From Nectonema munidae (taxonomy: Eukaryota; Nematomorpha; Nectonematoida; Nectonematidae): DNA of 64,000 nt. Positions 53,601 through 56,778 of this stretch are shown piece after piece (position 1 is the first letter of the stretch; every line of letters starts with the position of its first letter). The position numbers and the translations under genes are program-made. The DNA is taken from the NCBI GenBank assembly GCA_030549495.1, contig JAUIRK010000763.1:1-64000 (forward strand), written 5' to 3'. Below the pieces are notes generated by a model, which saw only the letters and a program-made list of their open reading frames with translations, was not told the DNA's origin and made no database searches.

Positions 53601-55774
53601 AATCTTTTCTTTTGGCCTATTTTACATTTTAATCACTTACTTAAATACTATTTGGCGCTTTAAAACTAAGAATGTCTGAATGCTAACCTTTTACTTGAAC
53701 AGTTTACCCATATCATGAATCAGCATATGGCATATCTATTATTTATCATCAAAAAAAATCGAAATATTGAGTATTAACAAAAATACTTTGAGAATCATGG
53801 TACAGCAAAATCAGATTTGTCAACCTGAAGTGTCATTTTAAAAAAGTTCAAATAAATTAAACTAAAATATTTAGATGAAGGAAATTATGAAAATTATTTT
53901 CAAAGGTTTTGATTTTAAAGAAACCAAATTCATTTTGAAATAATAAATAATAATCAAATGAAAAAAATATTATCAGAATATTTTGTCATCTTCAGAATTT
54001 TACTTTGAAAATTTATTAGACTTTAGTTTTCATTTTTCAAAAAGTTTATTTAAAACATCTTTGCAAAATTCCCAAATTTTGAGAATATTTTTTCCATTTG
54101 ACAATTTAAATTATTTAACAATTTTTGAGTTTTTGAATCAAATTTTCAAAATCACTTAAACATATTCTCATATGTTATTTTCCAAGTATAAATATGAAAT
54201 CACACCAAAGATATCTGTATGCATAAAAAGTACATATTGAGCATTTAGTTCGTTATTATGACTAAAAATTCATGGTAAGCTTATATTTCGTAATTTTGTT
54301 TTCAAAGAATAAATTAGACAAAAAAGGGACAAAAATTCTTTATCATTTACCCCGAAGAAATCAAAAACACTTTCTTCATTTTATTGGTATTAATTTTCTT
54401 CTATATACACAAAATGTTATAATATTGTCTGTTTTTCAAGAAAAGTGTGAAGAGATTTAGCTTCCTAGTTAGTTGTGTTGTGTTCTTGGATAGTGAGCGC
54501 ATCTTGCTACTAGCAGCAACCTTTTAATAAATTCCCGATCGGAATTGTCCGAAGTGTGAGCTCTTTTGTTGATTGTAGCGGCACTATAGTTGATACCGTC
54601 GCTGTCGCCCTCATTTTTCTTAGCTTGTTTAAGGTTGGAGCGGATTGTCTCTAACATAACAATATTAAGAGAAGGTGAGGCTTCTTCGTTGGAAGATGTA
54701 TTAAATGCGTGAGAGTGAAAGTCTATGATGCAGTGAATTGAGAGAGAGATCATCTAAAAACAAAAGGGAGGGAGGTAGGACAAAACCCCCTTGGACAAAC
54801 CCCCCCCCCTCCCCCTCTGACAATAGCCCCCACCCTCCCAGGAGATTCTCATAAGGAGAAGATTCTTTCTTACCTTTAAACTGTTTTTTGTCCTGACCCC
54901 AAAAGAGAGACAGCGAAAAAGTGTGTAATCTGTATATAATCATCGTAACTCATTATCATCTGCTAAATCCATTTTTTTAAGTTTTTCTGCAATTATTCAT
55001 TTTATGTTTTGAAAGAGATAAACTTGAAAGCTGGCAAAACAATTACTTGAATAGCCAGTTCCATTTCTCAAATCTAAACATGTAAACTTTTTCAAATAAA
55101 AGAAACGATTTTTATAACTTTTTTCGTTTAAATTTGAAAGTTTGATTCAAAGAATTAAAAGCCGCTAAAAATTGCACCTACTATTTTCAAAAATTTTCAG
55201 ATAATTTTTTTAATTTTTTTCACTAAATTAAACTAATGTAATCTGTGGAATATAATAAAAATATATGAAATAAACAACTGCGAGATATATCTAGCTAAAT
55301 AATAAATTTATTTTTCAAACTAACGATCAACATTTTTCAAGTGCCATAAAAAATAATCATAACTTGCTACTACTTTTCTTGAGATTTATCATTATTATTT
55401 TTTTAGCAATTTACGAATCCAGAGTTGCCTTCTGACATATTGGTTGCAATAAACAAAAATGGGCTTTCAATTTTTTCTCAATCTTCAAAAGATCTTCTTC
55501 AACATCATGACTTCAACACAATTTCTAATTGGAATGGTGGATCAAACTATTTTCATCTCACCATTGGTAGTTTGGTTAATGGATCAAAACTTCTTTTTGA
55601 AACAAATTTGGTAATAAATTTTTCTCTTTTTTTTTATTCAAATAAACTTTGATATTTTTGTAGGGGTATAAAATGGACGATCTCATAACGTCATATATTC
55701 GTCTTTTTCTCAAAAACATGAGCAAAAAACGAATAACAATGCAATTCAAACAAGAAAACATTACAGAATTGTAG
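5240..55774 (+). CDS. Myo7a: Myosin VII (myosin VIIa-like), spliced, 5' end outside the window
   Basis: Unconventional myosin heavy chain: an ATP-driven actin motor with a two-part cargo-binding tail. I joined 24 exons by GT/AG sites and by family homology: 5240-5505, 7201-7279, 7485-7755, 10770-10876, 12195-12332, 14010-14273, 15601-15839, 18247-18427, 21939-22196, 27315-27549, 31559-31710, 35961-36654, 36710-36967, 40494-40753, 42876-43005, 47474-47707, 48315-48687, 48749-49022, 49073-49134, 50247-50530, 51344-51630, 52069-52374, 55407-55610, 55664-55774. All phases agree and the sum is 1,888 codons plus TAG. The order head, IQ, MyTH4, FERM, SH3, MyTH4, FERM is diagnostic of class VII; class X would have PH domains and one MyTH4-FERM unit. 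Landmarks include [28 protein letters not shown] and SVPENDF. The first ~340 residues of the family (P-loop, switch I) must lie upstream. The gene seems intact: no exon has a stop or frameshift. Confidence 0.96.
5611..5648. repeat. (ATA)n trinucleotide repeat
   Basis: About 12 ATA/AAT units in the intron after the switch II exon. Read directly. The rest of the 5506-7200 intron shows nothing recognisable. Confidence 0.9.
7201..7279 (+). CDS. Myo7a: Myosin VII exon: relay helix
   Basis: Residues 89-115, with [17 protein letters not shown] followed by HHVFKLEQ, the relay helix of the myosin motor. The split codon AG|A gives Arg where many myosins have Ser. It is too short for an ORF scan and was found by homology. 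The donor is GTTGAC, a weak but GT-consistent site. Confidence 0.93.
7485..7755 (+). CDS. Myo7a: Myosin VII exon: motor, lower 50-kDa domain
   Basis: Residues 116-205. Starts after the AG at 7483-7484 and carries [28 protein letters not shown] and [10 protein letters not shown], all conserved myosin blocks. It ends in phase 1 at GTAACT. The intron before it is only 205 nt. Confidence 0.96.
8273..8593 (+). pseudogene. PHD-like finger part of LINE ORF1
   Basis: Begins [13 protein letters not shown] and has Cys/His pairs ([22 protein letters not shown]) spaced like the ORF1 finger of the LINE at 3007-3936. A TGA closes the frame at 8591-8593; the gag-like part resumes in another frame about 100 bp on, so the original ORF1 has been broken at least twice (a stop and a frame change). 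Confidence 0.75.
8695..9432 (+). pseudogene. Gag-like CCHC part of LINE ORF1
   Basis: Open from [11 protein letters not shown] (a common ORF1 lead-in) through [18 protein letters not shown] to zinc knuckles [14 protein letters not shown] (CX2CX4HX4C, a canonical knuckle) and [13 protein letters not shown], as in Jockey-type ORF1 proteins. It ends YYEL-stop at 9430-9432. The codons are not decayed within this stretch. Confidence 0.8.
9716..10769. other. Intron part with only a small palindromic motif
   Basis: Apart from the palindrome AGTAGTAATATTACTA near 9749-9764, also seen in part at 7953 and around 24.89 kb, I recognise nothing. The 76-codon frame at 10271-10501 (-) has no known motif. 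Confidence 0.4.
10770..10876 (+). CDS. Myo7a: Myosin VII exon: motor, region before loop 2
   Basis: Residues 206-241, reading [15 protein letters not shown], matching GFLEKNRDTLHGDII of vertebrate myosin VIIa. Phase 1 in, phase 0 out (GTAAGA donor). The intron before it contains the ORF1-only LINE. Confidence 0.94.
11020..11270. repeat. Dispersed repeat with G-tract, copy 1
   Basis: Resembles 15165-15260: both share a CAGACT...AAGTACA start, TTTTAAT then a GCCTGGACT or GCTTGGACT block, a run of at least 9 G, and GCAAAATAAA. Family unknown. The rest of introns 10877-12194 and 12333-14009 shows nothing recognisable. Confidence 0.4.
12195..12332 (+). CDS. Myo7a: Myosin VII exon: loop 2 and SH2 helix
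   Basis: Residues 242-287. A short basic loop 2 ([15 protein letters not shown]) is followed by [19 protein letters not shown], the conserved actin-contact and SH2 region. Phase 0 on both sides. Confidence 0.95.
14010..14273 (+). CDS. Myo7a: Myosin VII exon: SH1 helix and converter
   Basis: Residues 288-375. [18 protein letters not shown] is the SH1 region, and [11 protein letters not shown] closes the converter at the start of the lever arm. Phase 0 at both ends, donor GTAACA. Confidence 0.96.
15165..15543. repeat. Dispersed repeat, including left arm of a direct repeat
   Basis: The first ~100 bp resemble 11020-11170. The part 15373-15543 is nearly identical to 16775-16942 (shared blocks such as ATATTGGAAATCGCATTT and AAAAGACCTGGTT). 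It ends 57 bp before the IQ exon. Confidence 0.7.
15601..15839 (+). CDS. Myo7a: Myosin VII exon: lever arm, three IQ motifs
   Basis: Residues 376-454. Three light-chain binding motifs are readable: [24 protein letters not shown] and [13 protein letters not shown]. The exon starts after the AG at 15599-15600. I chose the strong GTATGT donor at 15840, phase 2. A 165-bp direct repeat lies on either side of this exon. Confidence 0.93.
15923..16185. mobile_element. hAT-like nonautonomous remnant(s)
   Basis: CAGAGGTTTCCGAATTTTTTTGACC at 15923 and AGGGGTTCTCAAATTTG near 16018 resemble hAT terminal repeats. CACGCCCCCCCCCCTG near 16163-16178 could be the matching end. No clear target-site duplication. 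Low confidence. Confidence 0.3.
16775..16942. repeat. Right arm of the direct repeat flanking the IQ exon
   Basis: About 165 bp, over 85% identical by eye to 15373-15543. The sequence just before it (16640-16730) also resembles 40145-40260, which suggests an interspersed family rather than a one-off duplication. Two SINE copies follow at once. Confidence 0.7.
16950..17078 (+). mobile_element. tRNA-like SINE, copy 1
   Basis: About 125 bp with a tRNA-like head, including the B-box-like GGTTCGATCCC at 17002-17012, then a body ending GCGGCGCAATTGT and a TACCTTT-like tail. The same body occurs at 17123 and 37294. It is not a functional tRNA: no acceptor stem pairs. Confidence 0.7.
17123..17275 (+). 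mobile_element. tRNA-like SINE, copy 2
   Basis: Same family and orientation as the copy 45 bp upstream, with GGTTAGATGCCGGATTCGATAAC shared in part and a tail of TTACCAT repeats (ACCATTACCATTACCATC). The B box is degraded to GGTTGGATCCT. Confidence 0.7.
17497..17550. repeat. 15-bp inverted repeat (hairpin)
   Basis: CCTCTCAGATACGAC at 17497-17511 pairs with GTCGTATTTGAGAGG at 17536-17550 (14 of 15). It follows CAGTAAACC, which recalls pogo/Tc1-type termini, but no second end was found. Nothing else is recognised up to 18246. Confidence 0.5.
18247..18427 (+). CDS. Myo7a: Myosin VII exon: fourth IQ-like motif and neck
   Basis: Residues 455-515. [20 protein letters not shown] matches the position of the last IQ motifs. 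Poorly conserved after that. The donor (CAA|GTTTAT at 18428) is weak and chosen because it keeps phase 0 with the next exon; the true 3' edge could differ. Confidence 0.75.
20037..20355. mobile_element. Nonautonomous hAT element, 319 bp
   Basis: Termini CAAGGATCCGCAAACTT and (reverse complement of the other end) CAGGGGTCAGCAAAGTGG are a classic hAT inverted repeat. The 8-bp target duplication is GTTTAGCT (20029-20036) / ATTTAGCT (20356-20363), 7 of 8 matching. The interior is noncoding with repeated TCGACCCC blocks. Inserted in the LINE fossil. Confidence 0.85.
21320..21525. mobile_element. Second nonautonomous hAT element, 206 bp
   Basis: CAGCGTTTTTCAAACTGTGG at the left and AAAGTTTGAAAAAGCTG at the right form inverted termini. 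The interior has GGTCGCGTGAAAAATAAAATGG and GGGTCGCGATG, typical of the hAT group with CAAACTGTGGGTCGC ends. Target duplication not preserved. Interrupts the same LINE fossil in its ORF1 region. Confidence 0.75.
21939..22196 (+). CDS. Myo7a: Myosin VII exon: post-IQ charged linker
   Basis: Residues 516-601. A short Lys/Glu-rich stretch ([19 protein letters not shown]) and an acidic segment with [11 protein letters not shown] occupy the place of the single alpha-helix of vertebrate myosin VIIa, which is longer and more regular. Phase 0 in and out, GTATTG donor. Supported by an open frame, position and phase rather than by strong homology. Confidence 0.8.
22805..22950. repeat. Foldback-like degenerate palindrome
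   Basis: The left half has AAAATCCCCGCTACCAAAATC and AAAACTCCCGATACCC; the right half carries their reverse complements in degraded form (GAATTTTGATAGTGGGAATT, TTTTAGAGGATTTTGATT). Centre near 22895. Also internally periodic. Possible foldback element; no target duplication found. Confidence 0.5.
23598..23727. mobile_element. piggyBac-type MITE, family B, copy 1
   Basis: 130 bp flanked by TTAA (23594-23597 and 23728-23731), with termini CCCATTAAGTCCC and GGTACTTAATGGG. CCC/GGG ends and TTAA targets are hallmarks of piggyBac. Inverted relative to the copy at 56644-56774. Confidence 0.85.
26360..26470. mobile_element. hAT end fragment
   Basis: Contains ATCGACCCCTTTCAACTCC, then GTTCATATCGAACTCTTTGG and GATCCCTG at 26463-26470, matching the right part of the hAT element at 20037-20355. 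Left end not defined. The rest of the 22197-27314 intron shows scattered AGTAATATTACT-like motifs and nothing else I can name. Confidence 0.55.
27315..27549 (+). CDS. Myo7a: Myosin VII exon: start of first MyTH4 domain
   Basis: Residues 602-679. An acidic lead ([11 protein letters not shown]) is followed by [11 protein letters not shown] and [10 protein letters not shown], matching the FAKFAATYFQ / PLKQPLL block that opens MyTH4-1. Phase 0 in, phase 1 out (GTAGCT). Confidence 0.94.
28150..29373 (-). mobile_element. RTE-clade LINE fossil, reverse transcriptase 3' half
   Basis: Read on the - strand: [20 protein letters not shown] and [10 protein letters not shown] near 29340-29180, a [19 protein letters not shown] stretch near 29080, then [35 protein letters not shown] and [19 protein letters not shown] at 28640-28370, then a C-terminal remnant near 28300-28170. 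These are the standard blocks of RTE/BovB-type reverse transcriptases. Several stops and frame changes; 5' truncated. A different lineage from the CR1-like LINEs. Confidence 0.85.
29374..31558. other. Intron part without recognised features
   Basis: AT-rich. A hAT-like CCAGGATTTCTCAAC occurs near 30907 with no partner. A (CA)n run sits at about 31480-31500. No coding signal was seen. Confidence 0.4.
31559..31710 (+). CDS. Myo7a: Myosin VII exon: first MyTH4 domain, continued
   Basis: Residues 680-730. [14 protein letters not shown] is the MyTH4 core helix (family: AVWITILRFMGDLP). Phase 1 in, phase 0 out. Just upstream is a short (CA)n run around 31.48-31.5 kb. Confidence 0.93.
32400..33770 (+). 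mobile_element. Old LINE fossil, endonuclease and reverse transcriptase start
   Basis: On the + strand: [20 protein letters not shown] near 32730 and [10 protein letters not shown] near 32825 (endonuclease C-terminal block), then [16 protein letters not shown] near 33575 and [19 protein letters not shown] near 33675 (reverse transcriptase; compare NYRPISLIPV and NQHGFINGKSTITNLLEF of the first LINE). Heavily decayed. It seems to resume at 35300-35600. Confidence 0.75.
34200..35290 (-). mobile_element. Old LINE fossil, reverse transcriptase, antisense
   Basis: On the - strand: [22 protein letters not shown] block near 35010-34950, [20 protein letters not shown] and [12 protein letters not shown] at 34860-34770, and a decayed catalytic [12 protein letters not shown] near 34520. 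Lies between two pieces of a sense LINE, suggesting an insertion. Many breaks. Confidence 0.7.
35300..35610 (+). mobile_element. LINE fossil, reverse transcriptase palm piece
   Basis: [40 protein letters not shown] and [13 protein letters not shown] match YLEDRKQIVSVNGM, GVPQGSVLGPLLFNIFLNDL and the following segment of the first LINE. Same strand and later domain than the 32400-33770 fossil, so probably its continuation. Confidence 0.75.
35961..36654 (+). CDS. Myo7a: Myosin VII exon: first MyTH4 end and first FERM F1 lobe
   Basis: Residues 731-961, the longest exon. About 90 residues of Ser/Lys/Glu-rich, probably disordered linker precede [33 protein letters not shown] and [16 protein letters not shown] (end of MyTH4-1). 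[18 protein letters not shown] then opens the ubiquitin-like F1 lobe of FERM-1. Phase 1 out; the following intron is only 55 nt. Confidence 0.96.
36710..36967 (+). CDS. Myo7a: Myosin VII exon: first FERM, F1/F2
   Basis: Residues 962-1047. [34 protein letters not shown] and [13 protein letters not shown] match FERM-1 of myosin VIIa almost block for block. Phase 1 on both sides, donor GTATAC at 36968. Confidence 0.96.
37294..37415 (+). mobile_element. tRNA-like SINE, copy 3
   Basis: Same family as 16950 and 17123. CCTGAGTAAGGTTGGTTAGG, a good B box GGTTCGATCCC and body GCGGCGCAATTGTGCC, then a (TACCTTT)n-like tail. Shortened by a few bases in the middle. Confidence 0.7.
37416..40493. other. 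Intron part without recognised genes
   Basis: About 3 kb of AT-rich sequence. 40145-40260 resembles 16630-16730 (a shared block with TTGCTTNCCGGGAT and TTTGATATATTTGA), so a dispersed repeat is likely. No coding or RNA signal seen. Confidence 0.4.
40494..40753 (+). CDS. Myo7a: Myosin VII exon: first FERM, F2 lobe
   Basis: Residues 1048-1134. [19 protein letters not shown] continues the FERM-1 F2 lobe (family: GEYRCEKEDDLAELASQQY). [17 protein letters not shown] and FYKDISPLK follow. Phase 1 in, phase 0 out. Confidence 0.94.
40754..42875. other. Intron without recognised features
   Basis: AT-rich, no motif, repeat or coding signal that I can support. The 73-codon frame at 41194-41415 (-) has no known relative. 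Confidence 0.4.
42876..43005 (+). CDS. Myo7a: Myosin VII exon: first FERM, F2/F3 junction
   Basis: Residues 1135-1177. [20 protein letters not shown] matches the [20 protein letters not shown] block. The exon ends at NWTG, where GTCGTT gives a phase-1 donor and the next exon resumes with IYALD. The open frame runs on past this donor to about 43226, but that tail has no family homology. Confidence 0.93.
43475..43668. repeat. 71-bp tandem repeat, about 2.5 units
   Basis: The block CTACATATTAATTATAAGAT starts at 43511, recurs at 43582 (CTGCAT) and in part at 43653, giving a 71-bp period. Lies just downstream of the LINE coding remnant, in its presumed 3' UTR. Confidence 0.85.
43475..44795 (-). 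mobile_element. 5'-truncated LINE with repeats in its 3' UTR
   Basis: On the - strand: [20 protein letters not shown] and [14 protein letters not shown] (44750-44630), [18 protein letters not shown], then [14 protein letters not shown] and [18 protein letters not shown] in a second frame (44430-44215), and [14 protein letters not shown] near 43970-43930. Jockey-superfamily reverse transcriptase, not the same lineage as the 86-1876 copy. It starts abruptly near the palm motif, so it is 5' truncated, with at least two frame changes. The 3' UTR holds 71-bp tandem repeats. Confidence 0.85.
45285..45870 (-). mobile_element. hAT transposase fossil
   Basis: On the - strand: [29 protein letters not shown] and KAKFQSSL, matching the C-terminal half of FAM200/ZBED-like hAT transposases (WI.NPF, then a LLELRCD-like block). 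Upstream and downstream segments are similar but frames change several times. No terminal repeats identified. Confidence 0.6.
45920..45941. repeat. 22-base poly(C) run
   Basis: Uninterrupted C tract, striking in AT-rich DNA. Adjacent to the hAT fossil. True length is uncertain because such runs are error-prone to sequence. Confidence 0.85.
45942..47473. other. Intron part without recognised features
   Basis: AT-rich sequence up to the FERM F3 exon with no coding, RNA or repeat signal I can support. The short intron 47708-48314 is likewise empty. Confidence 0.4.
47474..47707 (+). CDS. Myo7a: Myosin VII exon: first FERM, F3 lobe
   Basis: Residues 1178-1255. [19 protein letters not shown] matches [38 protein letters not shown] and VALQDFN close the F3 lobe. 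Phase 1 on both sides. The preceding intron holds a LINE fragment and a hAT fossil. Confidence 0.95.
48315..48687 (+). CDS. Myo7a: Myosin VII exon: SH3 domain
   Basis: Residues 1256-1379. [32 protein letters not shown] and [11 protein letters not shown] form the SH3 fold between the two tail units. A Ser/Asn-rich linker and [11 protein letters not shown] lead into MyTH4-2. Ends in phase 2 at GTGAGG (48688). Without this donor the frame meets a TGA at once. Confidence 0.95.
48749..49022 (+). CDS. Myo7a: Myosin VII exon: second MyTH4 domain
   Basis: Residues 1380-1471. [18 protein letters not shown] matches LWSHTREPLKQALLKKLL, then [11 protein letters not shown] and [12 protein letters not shown]. 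Flanked by two micro-introns (61 and 50 nt). Phase 2 in, phase 0 out. Confidence 0.94.
49073..49134 (+). CDS. Myo7a: Myosin VII exon: second MyTH4 domain, short exon
   Basis: Residues 1472-1491, only 62 nt, reading [20 protein letters not shown], the counterpart of LKDEAYVQILKQLTDN. Strong GTAAGT donor at 49135, phase 2. Confidence 0.94.
49736..50010. repeat. AACT/AGTT-rich inverted region
   Basis: A degenerate AACTAA-type left arm (about 49738-49840) faces an AGTTAGTT-type right arm (about 49974-50010), with a piggyBac-type MITE between them. A similar AACTAATT-rich stretch lies at 27005-27165. Confidence 0.5.
49844..49973. mobile_element. piggyBac-type MITE, family A, copy 1
   Basis: 130 bp flanked by TTAA (49840-49843, 49974-49977), with ends CCCGTTAACGACC and GGTCGATAACCGG. 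Internal ATCAGACGATATC and GCAGACGATT motifs are shared with family B, so A and B are related. Confidence 0.85.
50247..50530 (+). CDS. Myo7a: Myosin VII exon: second MyTH4 end and second FERM start
   Basis: Residues 1492-1586. [32 protein letters not shown] and [17 protein letters not shown] are near-identical in pattern to vertebrate myosin VIIa. Phase 2 in, phase 1 out at GTAAAA. The open frame that continues past the donor is intronic. Confidence 0.96.
50676..50805. mobile_element. piggyBac-type MITE, family A, copy 2
   Basis: 130 bp, about 85-90% like the copy at 49844 by eye, same orientation. TTAA at the right (50806-50809); the left flank is mutated to ATAA. Confidence 0.85.
51344..51630 (+). 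CDS. Myo7a: Myosin VII exon: second FERM, F1/F2
   Basis: Residues 1587-1682. [31 protein letters not shown] and [19 protein letters not shown] match the FERM-2 SVPENDFFFDFVRHL and FMKKLWTTTVPGKD blocks. Phase 1 in, phase 0 out. Confidence 0.97.
52069..52374 (+). CDS. Myo7a: Myosin VII exon: second FERM, F2 lobe
   Basis: Residues 1683-1784. [29 protein letters not shown] and [12 protein letters not shown] match the FERM-2 F2 lobe (family: ELPKYLRGYHKCTREE, WPTFGSAFFEVK). Phase 0 on both sides, strong GTATGT donor. Confidence 0.97.
52375..54460. other. Intron part without recognised features
   Basis: AT-rich. The 112-codon frame at 52668-53006 (-) and a 70-codon frame at 53467-53679 (+) are Phe/Leu/Ile-rich from base composition and have no motif. 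Confidence 0.4.
54465..54950. other. GC-richer block of unknown origin
   Basis: About 480 bp of clearly different composition inside the last long intron. It has two overlapping - strand open frames (94 and 80 codons; e.g. [18 protein letters not shown]) and C-rich runs near 54785-54840. No family recognised. It may be a retrocopy, part of a transposon or a transferred piece; I cannot decide. Confidence 0.5.
55407..55610 (+). CDS. Myo7a: Myosin VII exon: second FERM, F3 lobe
   Basis: Residues 1785-1852. [19 protein letters not shown] and [19 protein letters not shown] match ISNWSSGNTYFHITIGNLV of myosin VIIa. Phase 0; the next intron is 53 nt. Confidence 0.97.
55664..55774 (+). CDS. Myo7a: Myosin VII terminal exon
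   Basis: Residues 1853-1888. [12 protein letters not shown] is the family C-terminal signature (GYKMDDLLTSYI), followed by a divergent basic tail and TAG at 55772-55774. Confidence 0.97.
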   Translation, partial: GYKMDDLITSYIRLFLKNMSKKRITMQFKQENITEL

Positions 55775-55862
55775 AAAACAAGATGAAAAACGTGAAATAT
55801 ACTTTTAATTTTTGTTTGTGTATATTTGATGTTTTAAATTTTCCATTTGTTTCATGTAAATC

Positions 55863-55868
55863 AATAAA
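55863..55868 (+). promoter_or_regulatory. Polyadenylation signal AATAAA of the myosin gene
   Basis: First canonical AATAAA after the stop codon, 88 nt downstream, implying a 3' UTR of roughly 110 nt. Read directly; use not tested. In such AT-rich DNA a chance match is possible, but position and strand fit. Confidence 0.65.
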
Positions 55869-56643
55869 CTATATTCTTAAATTCTGATTATTTCTTCTCC
55901 ATAATTATAATGGTAAAGAAGATTTTCAAATGTAAAAATAATAAACTTTACCTCCTTGTGTCAACCATTTTGCAAATTAACAAGATAAATGATCACTTTT
56001 TGTTTAGAGCTCTTCCGAAATTTCGATTAATGGGAGCAGTTGCGAAAATTATACAATTACCTGCTCGTCCTAGAGAATAAATACTTTATATTGTAATGTT
56101 ATTACTAGGGCAGTTAAAAATTGACCCAACAATTCTGAGATTATCGACTTTTTACAGTAAAAATTTCATCTAAAAGAAATAAAATTGTCTTGAAACAAAT
56201 TTTGAAATGAAAATTTTACATAAAAAATGAGTTATAATTTTGATGGAAAAAAACTTTAATAAAAATGTATCTTTTTATTGAAAAATTAATTGATAAAAAA
56301 TTCATTAATTTTTAGGGTAAATTGTAAAAATATTTTATATATATAATAATATATTTTTTATTTTCAAAAGTATGACAAAAAATGGAAGTTAGTGTACGCA
56401 ATAAGCACATCGAAAGATATTTAAAAAAATAGGATGTTTTAGAAAACACACAAAGATTACTTTTGAAAGTTGAAGTCAAAGGCCAAAATAGCCGGTGGGG
56501 AGACGCCAACATGGTGATAAAATTTGTAAAAACAAGACAAATAAGAAAACACAGTTCCTTAAGTTATTTGTAATAAAATAATAAAAAGATAACAAGAATT
56601 ATATAAATAGATAATTTAGATTTTGCATGCAGCTTTGCTTTAA

Positions 56644-56774
56644 CCCATTAAGTACCATAGAAATCAGACGATATTTAAAAAAACGGAGACGATTTATATT
56701 CAAAGTCATTGAAAAAAAGCAGACGAAGATGAAATTACTTATGTGCCCAAATGGGAGGATTGGGACTTAATGGG
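56644..56774. mobile_element. piggyBac-type MITE, family B, copy 2
   Basis: 131 bp between TTAA (56640-56643) and TTAA (56775-56778), ends CCCATTAAGTACC and GGGACTTAATGGG. Reverse-complement counterpart of 23598-23727. Confidence 0.85.
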
Positions 56775-56778
56775 TTAA

